Part shown: in pieces, positions 47,407 through 56,074 of the stretch
Layout: each line of letters starts with the position of its first letter
How positions within the stretch are numbered: the stretch's first letter is position 1
Source: Shewanella xiamenensis
GTDB taxonomy: Bacteria; Pseudomonadota; Gammaproteobacteria; Enterobacterales; Shewanellaceae
Direction: 5' to 3'
Length of the DNA: 64,000 bases
Assembly (NCBI RefSeq): GCF_014647135.1
Contig: NZ_BMOP01000017.1
Span: forward strand, 25,815-89,814
Notes under the pieces: model-generated
Seen by the model: only the letters and a program-made list of their open reading frames with translations
Databases searched by the model: none
Told to the model about the DNA's origin: nothing
Position numbers and translations under genes: made by a program

Positions 47407-48921
47407 TTAATCATCGGCAAATCCATATTCATCGATAATGGCTAAATCGCCACTGTTATCTGTGATGTTTTTTGAGTGCTTATTGTTCGGTTTAGGTGCT
47501 AAATCAGGATGAGTCGTTGGCGAATAAACACCAGCGTTCTTGAGTTTATCTTCTGTTTGGGTTTCTGTCGTGTCGGTGTATTGCGCATGCGACTCCATGT
47601 CATTAACTGGGGCATCAATTTCTGCTGGCACATCGCTTGGTTGTTCGGCAAATAAATCAAGTTCTCCTTGGCGCGATGGCGGCAAAATGTACCGGTCATC
47701 GTAAGTGTTTAGGTACTCGTTTTTCAATTTTAGGTATGCAGATAACAATGATTGTTCTGATACTAAGTTAAGGCTATCAAATGGTGCCATATCTTCTGGC
47801 TTGTCATAGAAATTGAGTTTCAGTTCACCATTTTGATTTTGAGTTAACGTAATGCGGATCTCGCCTCCTTTGGCGAAAATTTTTAACTTCATGTCTTTGA
47901 GAGTGCGAGGTGAATAAGAAAACAGCAATGCGTCGTGATGATGAAGGTGCTTGACGCTCACTTCGCGTATGAATTCCCTGCGTCCTGGCAGCATGCATGA
48001 AAATAGTCTGTTGTTGTCAAACAGTAGCATCGCAGTATTGAGCGATCTAACGCTGGTTTCTTTTAAGATCATATTATTTAACTGTTTGAAATCGTATAAA
48101 TTAGACGCAAATTCAAGGAGTAACCTGCTCTCCTGCGTTATTTTTTGATGAAATTGATCTATGCCTTCCAGAGAAATACTTTGCGTGTGTTGGTCAGTTT
48201 TAAACGTGAGTAGTTCACCCTCTAAACAAAACGCTATGCTGCCTGTTTCAGAGTTCATATACAGCGTTTTAAGTGTTTGGCTCGCGGCCTCAGTCAAGGG
48301 GAGGGTATGAGGTAAGTCGATATTATCTTGTAATCGTTTGGTCGTGACTTCACCATTTTTCTGAAAGCGGATCTCTTTTTCATTTTTTCTAAATTCAACA
48401 AAATCAAAGGGTATGAGTGAATTGGTTGAATTGATAATGTCAACAATCGAGCGTCTGTTCAGCTCATGATAAGCACGTTGAGTATTGGCCACCTGATATT
48501 GAATATGATTTTCATGAGCATCGTCTAATTCAAAACGGGACATTGGGAAATGTATCGAATCATCAATCTTTTTGTCGTCTCTGAGTAATAAACAATACTC
48601 GATATTGATGTATTTACCATTTTTGTACCTGAGTTCAAAAATATACTGATTGGCTAGGGTATTAAACTCTTGCTGCTGCTCTTTCATGCACATGAAAAAA
48701 TCGAAAGGGATCGAAAATTCGGCGTTCTTCAAACCATGGCCTTTTTCGAGAGGTATTTCGATTTGTCCGTATTGACCAGGGGCACCACCAATAAGGAGCA
48801 TACGGCTGTTATCGCTGTCGATAAACACACTGATACATGCATCCGAATGATGTTTGTCTAGTGCATTTATCATGTTGATAAACAAGGGGGATTTGCTTTT
48901 CGAAATTATTAATTTTGACAT
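47407..48921 (-). CDS. Unknown protein resembling a triplicated DNA sliding-clamp (DnaN-like) fold
   Basis: 504 residues from ATG 48921, with AGGAG 4 bases ahead; a longer frame reaches 48981 but lacks a ribosome site. Three successive blocks (about 10-110, 145-260, 285-390) each show a strand, a helix-leading stretch and a 'strand-turn-helix-strand' pattern like beta-clamp domains, e.g. AEFSIPFDFFMCMKE in the first and LLFSYSPRTLKDMKLKIF in the third. After about 410 the chain is disordered and acidic, and contains QGELDLF, close to clamp-binding peptides (QL[SD]LF). No family was recognised; the fold is my inference. It is the last gene of the recombinase operon, 7 bases after its neighbour. 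Confidence 0.6.
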   Translation of the reverse strand: MSKLIISKSKSPLFINMINALDKHHSDACISVFIDSDNSRMLLIGGAPGQYGQIEIPLEKGHGLKNAEFSIPFDFFMCMKEQQQEFNTLANQYIFELRYKNGKYINIEYCLLLRDDKKIDDSIHFPMSRFELDDAHENHIQYQVANTQRAYHELNRRSIVDIINSTNSLIPFDFVEFRKNEKEIRFQKNGEVTTKRLQDNIDLPHTLPLTEAASQTLKTLYMNSETGSIAFCLEGELLTFKTDQHTQSISLEGIDQFHQKITQESRLLLEFASNLYDFKQLNNMILKETSVRSLNTAMLLFDNNRLFSCMLPGRREFIREVSVKHLHHHDALLFSYSPRTLKDMKLKIFAKGGEIRITLTQNQNGELKLNFYDKPEDMAPFDSLNLVSEQSLLSAYLKLKNEYLNTYDDRYILPPSRQGELDLFAEQPSDVPAEIDAPVNDMESHAQYTDTTETQTEDKLKNAGVYSPTTHPDLAPKPNNKHSKNITDNSGDLAIIDEYGFADD

Positions 48922-48928
48922 AATACTC

Positions 48929-51877
48929 CTAGTTAGTCTGTTGAAAATGTGAGAGAAACAGCTGTGTTTGTTGAATGACAAATTGCAGATCCGCTAACTT
49001 AGCGTGCTGCTTATGAGGGGTTAGTTTGGTTTCACTCAATTTGGGCGTCAGAGTGATGGTCAGTTCGCTTTGACCAACAGGTTGTTTTTGAAGTGTTATT
49101 GTTTCACCCGATTGAGCAAAATTGTCTTTTAACCTGTTTAATAGAATGTCGATTTTTGTTTTTCTGTTCACAGTCAACACAAAGCTGGGCGTTAACCAGC
49201 GCCAGAGTGGCTGACGAAATACTGCTGCAAAATGTCGTGCATTTTTGACATTACACGCCAAGGTTAATGTCAATGCTGGATGTATGCCGTTGCTTAGCAC
49301 GATTGCTGGCAAATTACTGAGCGCTGTGATTTGCGCTTTGGTCATCGGCAAGGATTGATATTTGCCTGGAGATTGCGAGATTTGGCTTAATAACGGCCAG
49401 TTAACCTCTTTTACTTTTCGCATTTCAAGAAATAGATATTGAAGAAAGTCATAAGAAATTTTGTTGGCGTTACCAAGCCATTTTTGATGATATTTGACTG
49501 TGTCTTGTGCAATCGAGACTGTATGAAAATCGCTGAGCGGCTTTTGGGCGACACTATTTTTATTCGTCTTAAATAGATGTTGTCTCAGTGCTGTCTCTGT
49601 GAGTAAGACGTGGTTTTGACGCTTCTGGTTAATGCTTTTTGATTGGTAATCAGTGCTGATTAAAGCGAGTTGACGTGATAGATCATTTGAGTCGTGTTTT
49701 AACCCCAGTAAATATCGCAATTCACTATGCGAGAATGCTCGAGGCTGTGATTCTCCAAAGCCTGGCCGATAGAATGGGTAAAGCCAGTCTATATCGTGCA
49801 GATAGGACCAGCGAGTTGTTGCATAGTACTCGTGTCCGATTTGACGAGTTATTTCATCGAACAAAATCCCATCATTGCACAGTGAAAATGGTTGCCCTTC
49901 AAGCCAATAGTCAAATCGCGCAGCAAGCACGTCTCCATGCAGTAAGCGCTTTATTTGCTCAGTATTCGTGGTTTGCTGTGGCGGCAGATTGTATGCAAGG
50001 TGTAGTGCTTGCAGCATAAATAAATGTACACCGCTATGACGCAGGTGATGAAACCGCGCTTGCTGGCCGCATATTGCTTTGATGCATTTAGTGACAGGTA
50101 ATAAGTATTGCAACTGCCGTGAATGGTATGGCTCTTCTGTGAAGCCGATCAAATGCTGGTGAGGTTCACAAAGTTCACTGTTTTTTATCACAATTCTGAC
50201 TAGAATCGCGAATTCTTCCGGTATGACGGTATAAACAACGCGTGAATGTCTGCTTTTAGTCTTCCCCTCCTTAGTATTTGTGATATTGAAACGAAATAGT
50301 TGTTTATTAGCGGGATCAACAAATACATCCTTTAAACGAAGACGCAGTAACTCTCCTCGGCGCAACATTGCGAAATAGCTGATAATGACAGTGACTGCGC
50401 AAAATAACCTCTGCAATAACCCCCCGTAGGGCGGCGCGATGAGCTTTGCGACGATTTCATGCAACTGTTCTATTGAGATCCGAAACGGATCAACCCCGGG
50501 AGGGCAGAGTGGTGGTTCGAATTGGCTAATGTCTAAATGGTCTGTGAGTGATTGGTGACGCATAAAGCGAAAAAAATACAGCATGATCAGTTGCTCTGTT
50601 TCAGTCGCTAAATTGTCATAAATGTTGTGGCTCCATTGTTGTAGTAGCTCTTGGTCGATCGCTTGGTCATAACTGAGCGGGCTCGTGAATTTTAATTGAA
50701 TATTGCAGTATTTTTTGATTGTGCTGTCTGCGAGTTTTTGCTTTTTTACCCCACCGAAATTGATGAGCTCTAAGGTGTATCGATAGAGCATTGTTGGCAG
50801 GATATTGTCTACAGGCCAATGAGTTAGCTCGTGGGCACATTCTGTAATCGTATTGCGATTGTTTTGCAGTTCGAGATGCGGCCATTTCTTCGATGCTTGA
50901 TGGGCTTTAGGTATTGCGGTAACTGCCATTTCGTCATAATCGATGCCATAAATTCTCGCTAATTGTCGTTGTTGGTCCTTATTGTCAACCGAGACTAAAG
51001 GGGTTGCGACATGACGTTCTGGGTAACTAATATCTTTTAAGAATGTGGGAACGACATTATCGCGATAGTGCCAAACGGCTTGAAAAAGGTGCTGGTAATG
51101 ACGAGAAACCTGAGTTGATATGGAGAATGACGTTAATAAGTTATCTAATCCTTTTAGCAATTGCTTTTCAGTTAGCTGGCTATGCGAATATGCTTGATAT
51201 TCCGTCAATGATTGATAGACAAATAAGGGCAGGTGATACCGGCTTGATTGTGGTAAACCGTCTTGGTTTGATGGCTTGTCTAAGTGATTGATATTAAGAT
51301 ATGTTTGTCTTTCAATACGCTGAATACTGTCTTTGTCGTTAATGATGTTGACGAGATGAGCAATCGTTAGCGGCGCAATTTCAAGTGCAATAATCAATGC
51401 CATAAACTCAGCTGACAGTGCGGATCGCTGTTTCAAGAACTGAGCTTTGAAGTTTTCATACTCTGTTTGCAGTTTAAATGCATCATTTGCTTGAGCAGTG
51501 ATGCGTTCATACCATCTTAAATCAGGATCAGGCCAAGGCAGCTTTTCAACCTCAGGAGTTTGCCATTTCAGTGCTTCTTTGAGGTAGACAATAATGGCTT
51601 CTAGCGCACTTTTATATTGACGTTGCTTGCCTGTCGGAACCGAGCTGATGATTTTGTTGATGACCTGTAAATCTTGAAGAGTGATTTCACGCCTTTGGAG
51701 TTGGCAGATTGATATGTGATTCGGCTTTTGAGCTGAAAGGCTTGAGACTTTGAGTGTTGGGTTAGGCCACTGGTTGAGCACCCTGGCAATGGCATCTATG
51801 CTAGCGTTAGACAAACCATGACGTTGGTGATAATTATAAACTTCAACAGGGTTTAATTTGTTGAATAAACTAGACAT
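48929..51877 (-). CDS. Large tyrosine-recombinase-family protein
   Basis: 982 residues, about 2.5 times a usual integrase. The first ~480 residues have no motif I recognise. The C-terminal-third catalytic domain has Arg in FAMLRRGELLRLRL, HHLRHSGVHLFML (H-x-x-R-H) and IGHEYYATTRWSYLHDIDW with the His and nucleophilic Tyr, so it is catalytically complete. A further ~250-residue C-terminal extension follows. It overlaps the upstream recombinase gene by 8 bases, indicating coupled translation and probably a joint complex. Confidence 0.85.
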   Translation of the reverse strand: MSSLFNKLNPVEVYNYHQRHGLSNASIDAIARVLNQWPNPTLKVSSLSAQKPNHISICQLQRREITLQDLQVINKIISSVPTGKQRQYKSALEAIIVYLKEALKWQTPEVEKLPWPDPDLRWYERITAQANDAFKLQTEYENFKAQFLKQRSALSAEFMALIIALEIAPLTIAHLVNIINDKDSIQRIERQTYLNINHLDKPSNQDGLPQSSRYHLPLFVYQSLTEYQAYSHSQLTEKQLLKGLDNLLTSFSISTQVSRHYQHLFQAVWHYRDNVVPTFLKDISYPERHVATPLVSVDNKDQQRQLARIYGIDYDEMAVTAIPKAHQASKKWPHLELQNNRNTITECAHELTHWPVDNILPTMLYRYTLELINFGGVKKQKLADSTIKKYCNIQLKFTSPLSYDQAIDQELLQQWSHNIYDNLATETEQLIMLYFFRFMRHQSLTDHLDISQFEPPLCPPGVDPFRISIEQLHEIVAKLIAPPYGGLLQRLFCAVTVIISYFAMLRRGELLRLRLKDVFVDPANKQLFRFNITNTKEGKTKSRHSRVVYTVIPEEFAILVRIVIKNSELCEPHQHLIGFTEEPYHSRQLQYLLPVTKCIKAICGQQARFHHLRHSGVHLFMLQALHLAYNLPPQQTTNTEQIKRLLHGDVLAARFDYWLEGQPFSLCNDGILFDEITRQIGHEYYATTRWSYLHDIDWLYPFYRPGFGESQPRAFSHSELRYLLGLKHDSNDLSRQLALISTDYQSKSINQKRQNHVLLTETALRQHLFKTNKNSVAQKPLSDFHTVSIAQDTVKYHQKWLGNANKISYDFLQYLFLEMRKVKEVNWPLLSQISQSPGKYQSLPMTKAQITALSNLPAIVLSNGIHPALTLTLACNVKNARHFAAVFRQPLWRWLTPSFVLTVNRKTKIDILLNRLKDNFAQSGETITLQKQPVGQSELTITLTPKLSETKLTPHKQHAKLADLQFVIQQTQLFLSHFQQTN

Positions 51878-53480
51878 ATTTCAACTCCTTTAACCCGTAA
51901 CGAGCTGGCAGACTATCGAGAAATAAGTCTTGTTGTTTCATGCTTGCTGGAAATACATGGTCACTGCCCAGATGTTCACCGTACTCCGCGTGTCCCATTA
52001 AGCGATCAATTTGGTGTGTTGTCAGTTTGTGGATAATGCTGGTAGCTGCACTTTGCGCAAATTGATGACGCAACACATAGGGGACAATGCCATTGGCTCT
52101 TTGATATAAAAATTGTCGCAGCGATTTTGCTGATATTGCAGTCGCTTGATTATTTTCATCATATAAACTCCATGCCCAGGGAAGATCATTGATCAAATTC
52201 AGCTTGGAACTGAGTTGTTGTTGCAACGAGATGTAATGCAGAATTTGTTGTCTAAGATAGTCACAAATTCTGATTTCGCGTTGAAAGCCTTTATCTGATA
52301 CTGTCGTTCGGCGGTAATCATAGTGTGATTGTTTATTGATAGATATAGCATGGGTAGGGCGCATGCCAGTAAGCAGTATAAATAACAGCGCAGTATGGTT
52401 AGCGCAGAGATTGTGATAATGAATTAAAGCGGCTTGACCGGCTTTGTTTTCAGGTTTAGATGAAGTTATCTCGTCATGAAGATGACTAAAAATCGCAACA
52501 ATCTTACTCTCGGGTATAAGTCGAGTACTGCCGTAGCACACAGACTCGTCTGCGTATTTTTCTAGGTCTTCACCAACCCATTTACTATGAAAACTCACAC
52601 CCACTTTTGAGCTTGTAATGTCAGCAGGAATGTTTCTCTTGGCGTTATCATTTAATAGTGAAATGTTGGGCAGTGTGGCTTTACCTACTGTAGAACTCGA
52701 CGAGAATGTGAGTGTCAGCAGTTTGCTCACACCTAGAGAGTTTGCATGAGTGAATAATCGGCTGAGATACCGATCTTGTGCGTGAAATAGCTCTGCTCGA
52801 ACTTGTTCACTGTTTTTTTGCTGATAAACCGCGGCATGGCGATGGTGCCGTATATCTGTAGGTAGTAATAATGATTTAGTTAAACTGGAAAGTTGATTAT
52901 CTTTTTGAATACAGTGAGTTATGTACTTAAAAAACAATTGCTTTCTTATCGCTGGAAAGTGTTCGATCTCAGCAGGTTTTCGCCATTTGGCCATGAGCAG
53001 ATTAAGCAATTGTTGTTTTTCAGCTGCCGTTAGCCACGGCACGTTATAGCTGTGATTGCTAATGAAGGGTTTGAAAATGTGGATTAAGCTATTAGGGATG
53101 GGTTGCCATTCGAATTTTTTATCGCCTTTTTGAGTAATGGTTGCACGCGCGTAATAGGTCCAGGACTTGCCATCCTCAAACTTGTGATTTTTGAATCGAT
53201 GTGCTTCGCATGTATCACTATTTTTCACTTTGTGACAGTCGGGAATATCATCTACTGTGAGAGGTTTTTCATTGGCGTGCAGGAGAACGTCATCTAACTG
53301 CTGAGTAAGCCACAAATACAACAAAACAACTAATAACTTGCCTGAGTTGGTTTCATGACTCTGTTTTTCGGCTTGGTAAAACATCTTCATTAACGCTGTG
53401 TTAGTACCGAGTCTATCGGGCATGACACCGCCGGAATTTTTTAGCCTATGACTTTTAGCATTAGCTTGTAGCTTTCCCAT
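51870..53480 (-). CDS. Second tyrosine-recombinase-like protein, probably non-catalytic
   Basis: 536 residues. The catalytic-type domain is recognisable by FILLTGMRPTHAISI (Arg I), VPYVLRHQFAQSAAT (LRH, with Tyr where His is usual) and DRLMGHAEYGEHLGSDHVF. After that GH box no Tyr stands at the expected distance (about +9), so the nucleophile seems missing. It may act as an accessory or architectural partner of the 982-residue protein. Its ATG overlaps the stop of the small upstream gene (TAATG at 53480). Confidence 0.8.
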   Translation of the reverse strand: MGKLQANAKSHRLKNSGGVMPDRLGTNTALMKMFYQAEKQSHETNSGKLLVVLLYLWLTQQLDDVLLHANEKPLTVDDIPDCHKVKNSDTCEAHRFKNHKFEDGKSWTYYARATITQKGDKKFEWQPIPNSLIHIFKPFISNHSYNVPWLTAAEKQQLLNLLMAKWRKPAEIEHFPAIRKQLFFKYITHCIQKDNQLSSLTKSLLLPTDIRHHRHAAVYQQKNSEQVRAELFHAQDRYLSRLFTHANSLGVSKLLTLTFSSSSTVGKATLPNISLLNDNAKRNIPADITSSKVGVSFHSKWVGEDLEKYADESVCYGSTRLIPESKIVAIFSHLHDEITSSKPENKAGQAALIHYHNLCANHTALLFILLTGMRPTHAISINKQSHYDYRRTTVSDKGFQREIRICDYLRQQILHYISLQQQLSSKLNLINDLPWAWSLYDENNQATAISAKSLRQFLYQRANGIVPYVLRHQFAQSAATSIIHKLTTHQIDRLMGHAEYGEHLGSDHVFPASMKQQDLFLDSLPARYGLKELKYV

Positions 53481-53851
53481 TACTCATATCCTTTTCTGAT
53501 ATCTGAGGTATGAATCGCGCTGGGAGAGAGTTGCGCTAAGTGAGCTAGTTGCATTTTAAATACAACTGGGGATTCTGCTTGTTTTGCCGCTTGAATTTGA
53601 TGAGCCTGCGTAATACGGCATCGTGTAGACTTTGGGTAAGATAATGAGGGTGTAAGCGTGTTTAATGTGCTGATGACATGTGGAATAGTGCTTTCATTTA
53701 ACGCTATTTGAAGTGCAACAAAGGAGTCGGAGGTGCGGTTCTGCGGGGCGCACTGTTTAACCTTTTCATTTGCCCGCAGTCTCACAAGTGCTGGGTGTTG
53801 GTGCTGTGAAAATAAATTGGGCAGTACTTTTTTAGATTTCTCGATACTCAT
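53480..53851 (-). CDS. Small basic protein, first gene of the recombinase operon
   Basis: 123 residues from ATG 53851, with GGAG 7 bases ahead. It is basic and Gln/Ser/Ala-rich (RCRITQAHQIQAAKQAE), without membrane helices or a recognised domain. Position before two recombinase genes, with 1-base overlap, suggests a helper such as a DNA-binding or directionality factor; compare the small TnpC of Tn554 only by size and context. Function unknown. Confidence 0.65.
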   Translation of the reverse strand: MSIEKSKKVLPNLFSQHQHPALVRLRANEKVKQCAPQNRTSDSFVALQIALNESTIPHVISTLNTLTPSLSYPKSTRCRITQAHQIQAAKQAESPVVFKMQLAHLAQLSPSAIHTSDIRKGYE

Positions 53852-54297
53852 AACCAAGCTCCAACGTCCAAGCCTTTAGATTAAATCACAAAAAAATGGT
53901 AAATATCTTCAATTCATGAGCTAGTTTTGTCACAGGAATAGTTTTTTATTTATGTTTTTTTAATTTTAAGTTTTTTAATTGGCCTATTGAGTGCATTTAA
54001 GCAGTTGCATTAATCATGTTGCTTCCAGTTGTTGACACTATTTATTAGTTATATTCTGGTTGTAAGGTGACTATTTATCCCGTTATTCCATAAAATCCTG
54101 CCCATCAGAAGAATAAGATGATAAGTACGGCTTTGGTAAGCGTATTTGTGCATCTTAAATCATCAGTTCTATCTTGGGAATAGGTTGGAGTGCGTTTATT
54201 GGTTAGAACTACAGAGGCAATTTGCTAACATTGAATTCTACTCTTTGTGAAAATTAAATTGGACTGTTATCTATTTTGTTGTGGCTTTTGTGAGATG
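53852..54297. other. Promoter-side region of the recombinase operon
   Basis: AT-rich, no coding frame. It should hold the operon promoter on the minus strand, not localised. At 54019-54042 a sequence starting TTGCTTCCAGTT and ending GACACTATT has an inverted, interrupted relative at the right end of the window (63951-63991). Confidence 0.45.
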
Positions 54298-54481
54298 AAG
54301 TTTTTTAAGGTTACAAAATAAAGTTTTCTATGGTTACAGAATAAAGTTTTATAAGGTCACAGGATAAAGTTTTTTAAGGTTTCAAAATAAAGTTTTCTAT
54401 GGTTGCAGAATAAAGTTTTATAATGTCACAAAATAAAGTTTTTCAAGGTTACAAAAAAATTTTTAAGATTGTAGGATTTAA
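54298..54481. repeat. Eight 23-bp iterons with a 69-bp higher-order period
   Basis: Units begin at 54298, 54321, 54344, 54367, 54390, 54413, 54436 and (degenerate) 54459, exactly 23 bases apart with no spacers. Each begins AAGTTTT and has GG/TGT-T-ACA in the middle. Units 1, 4 and 7 resemble each other, as do 2 and 5, and 3 and 6, so a three-unit block was duplicated. They lie about 450 bases upstream of the recombinase operon. Confidence 0.93.
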
Positions 54482-54581
54482 AGTGTCACTCTGAAATTTT
54501 AAAGAACATTAAATGTAAAATGCCTAATAGTGTTGAGATGGACTAGGTTTTCGTGAAAACGCTAAAGAAGAAAGGGTAAAT

Positions 54582-54956
54582 TTAGCGTATAACAAACTGA
54601 TCTATATGGCTCATAACTATCTTGAAGTCATTGATATTTCTGTTGAAAATGACATCTATTGGCCTTGTGCCATTAAAAGGTTCATTATGGTTGACCATGT
54701 TCATAAACCCATAAATATTTTCAGGGTTACTAAAAAACGCACTTAACCCAGCGTGAATATTCAGTATATAGCTGATCCGTACTATTTGGTCTTGACTGAA
54801 GTTCACCTTTTCAATATCAAGGTTGTTATACTTTTCTGGTAACTTTAGCAAAGTCTGAATTTGCTGCTGGTTGCAGTTCCATTTTTCCAATATCAGCAAG
54901 GCAGCTCTCATTCCAACCCTTACTGAGGTGGATTCGTTACAATTTATTCTTTGCAT
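54582..54956 (-). CDS. MbcA/ParS/Xre-type antitoxin domain protein (DUF2384), no toxin partner
   Basis: 124 residues. RVGMRAALLILEKWNCNQQQIQTLLKL forms an N-terminal helix-turn-helix-like part, and FMNMVNHNEPFNGTRPIDVIFNR is the conserved C-terminal block of antitoxins that pair with RES-domain toxins. No RES gene is next to it on either side (the downstream side holds only the iterons, the upstream side a decayed region). It may be an orphan regulator of the element. Start ATG 54956 with a nearby AGGAAAG. Confidence 0.75.
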   Translation of the reverse strand: MQRINCNESTSVRVGMRAALLILEKWNCNQQQIQTLLKLPEKYNNLDIEKVNFSQDQIVRISYILNIHAGLSAFFSNPENIYGFMNMVNHNEPFNGTRPIDVIFNRNINDFKIVMSHIDQFVIR

Positions 54957-56022
54957 ACTCTTTCCTCTGTATTAATCTAATAGCTTGTTACGTTGTAAAA
55001 TTGAATCTTAAGCTTAAACCGATGTTTAGAGTTCTAGTTCTTAAGTTCCTATACCGCAAACCTAATGAAGGAATGCTCATTTTTAACATGAACGACTAGA
55101 TTGAAGTCAGTTTACATTGATATCTCATACATAGAGAACGTATGTCAATGTTTGCTTCATGAATTCAGTGTTATACTCTAAGCTCAAAGAGTATGTTCAC
55201 GTGACTGAGCGTAAAACACAACCATTTATATAGTGTAATTTGTATATGTAAGAGCTAGTCTTATTATTAACAACGATAGCTTTTATGCAGGTTAAGTATG
55301 TGTGTTGAATATGATAAGTTGGTAGAGGAAAAAAAGAGACGGCAGTTGGTTTATGCAGAGCTTGTATTGAGTGGAGAGAAACCTTCATGTTCACGGCCAA
55401 AATCTAGCTCAGAAAGCCCTAGAAAAAACAAAAATTTACTAAAAATCCCTAACTTTAAATTTTAGTCAATGGAAATGAACTAACTAGATTGCCGAATGCC
55501 CTCTGCGTGTTGGAATAATGCAGTTGTTGAGCGTTTCTTTGGTAGTTTGAAACACGATTGAATTTTTAAAGTTGCTCAACCAACAAGGTAGTTTATGAAG
55601 CAAGATGTAACGGCTTACATGAAATATTACAACTTGGAGAGACTTCATTCTGCTAATGACGATCTGTCAGCTGTAGAGTTTGAAAATTCTCAACTAAAAG
55701 TGTCTAGTTTGGGTTGACCAGTACAAGGTGAAACGGTCTCCATAAAATGGCCTACCTTGACGAGGAGTTATCGGATGTTCCTGCAACTATATATTGATAT
55801 TGCAAGTCATCGTTACATGCAGAGCAAGCTATAGCAGATCTATTTTGTTGACTCACTGTGAATATACTGGTTGAACAGTAACCTGAACTTATGCAATAAC
55901 GCCCTTTGAGGACGTAAAGTTTGCTTTGTTCGCTCTCTGTAGCAAGTTCACACATTCATCTTTGGGATCTTAGTTCCAAAATTTAAGATTGGTTTGAATT
56001 GAAGGTCATAACAGCTCAATGT
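54957..56022. other. Decayed accessory region with an IS fragment
   Basis: No full gene. A 55-codon frame at 55298-55465 (MCVEYDKLVEEKKRRQLVYAELVLSGEK...) is open but unrecognised and lysine-rich at its end; it may be the start of a truncated gene. An IS3-type remnant lies at 55508-55717. The rest shows nothing. Confidence 0.5.
55508..55717 (+). pseudogene. IS3-family transposase (orfB) C-terminal remnant
   Basis: The frame reads CWNNAVVERFFGSLKHD, stop, IFKVAQPTR, stop, FMKQDVTAYMKYYNLERLHSAN and on to TGA at 55715. This is the last third of an IS3-type DDE transposase with the catalytic Glu region (VVERFF). Two in-frame stops and no 5' part show that it is dead. Confidence 0.88.
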
Positions 56023-56045
56023 AAGATGTATAGTTAATGCATCTT
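56023..56045 (+). promoter_or_regulatory. NsrR-type operator before nnrS
   Basis: A 23-base site with half-sites AAGATGTAT and ATGCATCTT (8 of 9 inverted matches) closely fits the NsrR consensus (AAGATGYATTT-n-AAATRCATCTT). NsrR is a nitric-oxide-sensing Fe-S repressor. It lies 29 bases before the nnrS start, so nitric oxide should derepress nnrS-nrfA. Confidence 0.82.
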
Positions 56046-56074
56046 ATCTCACGTCTGCTACTAGGCTGAAAACT

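Noticed and set aside
54298..54481. CRISPR array
   Set aside because: The 23-base units are contiguous, with no unique spacers between them, and no cas genes are nearby.
55197..55400. Minus-strand frame of 67 codons
   Set aside because: Composition (Tyr/Ser/His-rich, no ribosome site) looks like chance; the + strand 55-codon frame is at least lysine/glutamate-rich but also unproven.
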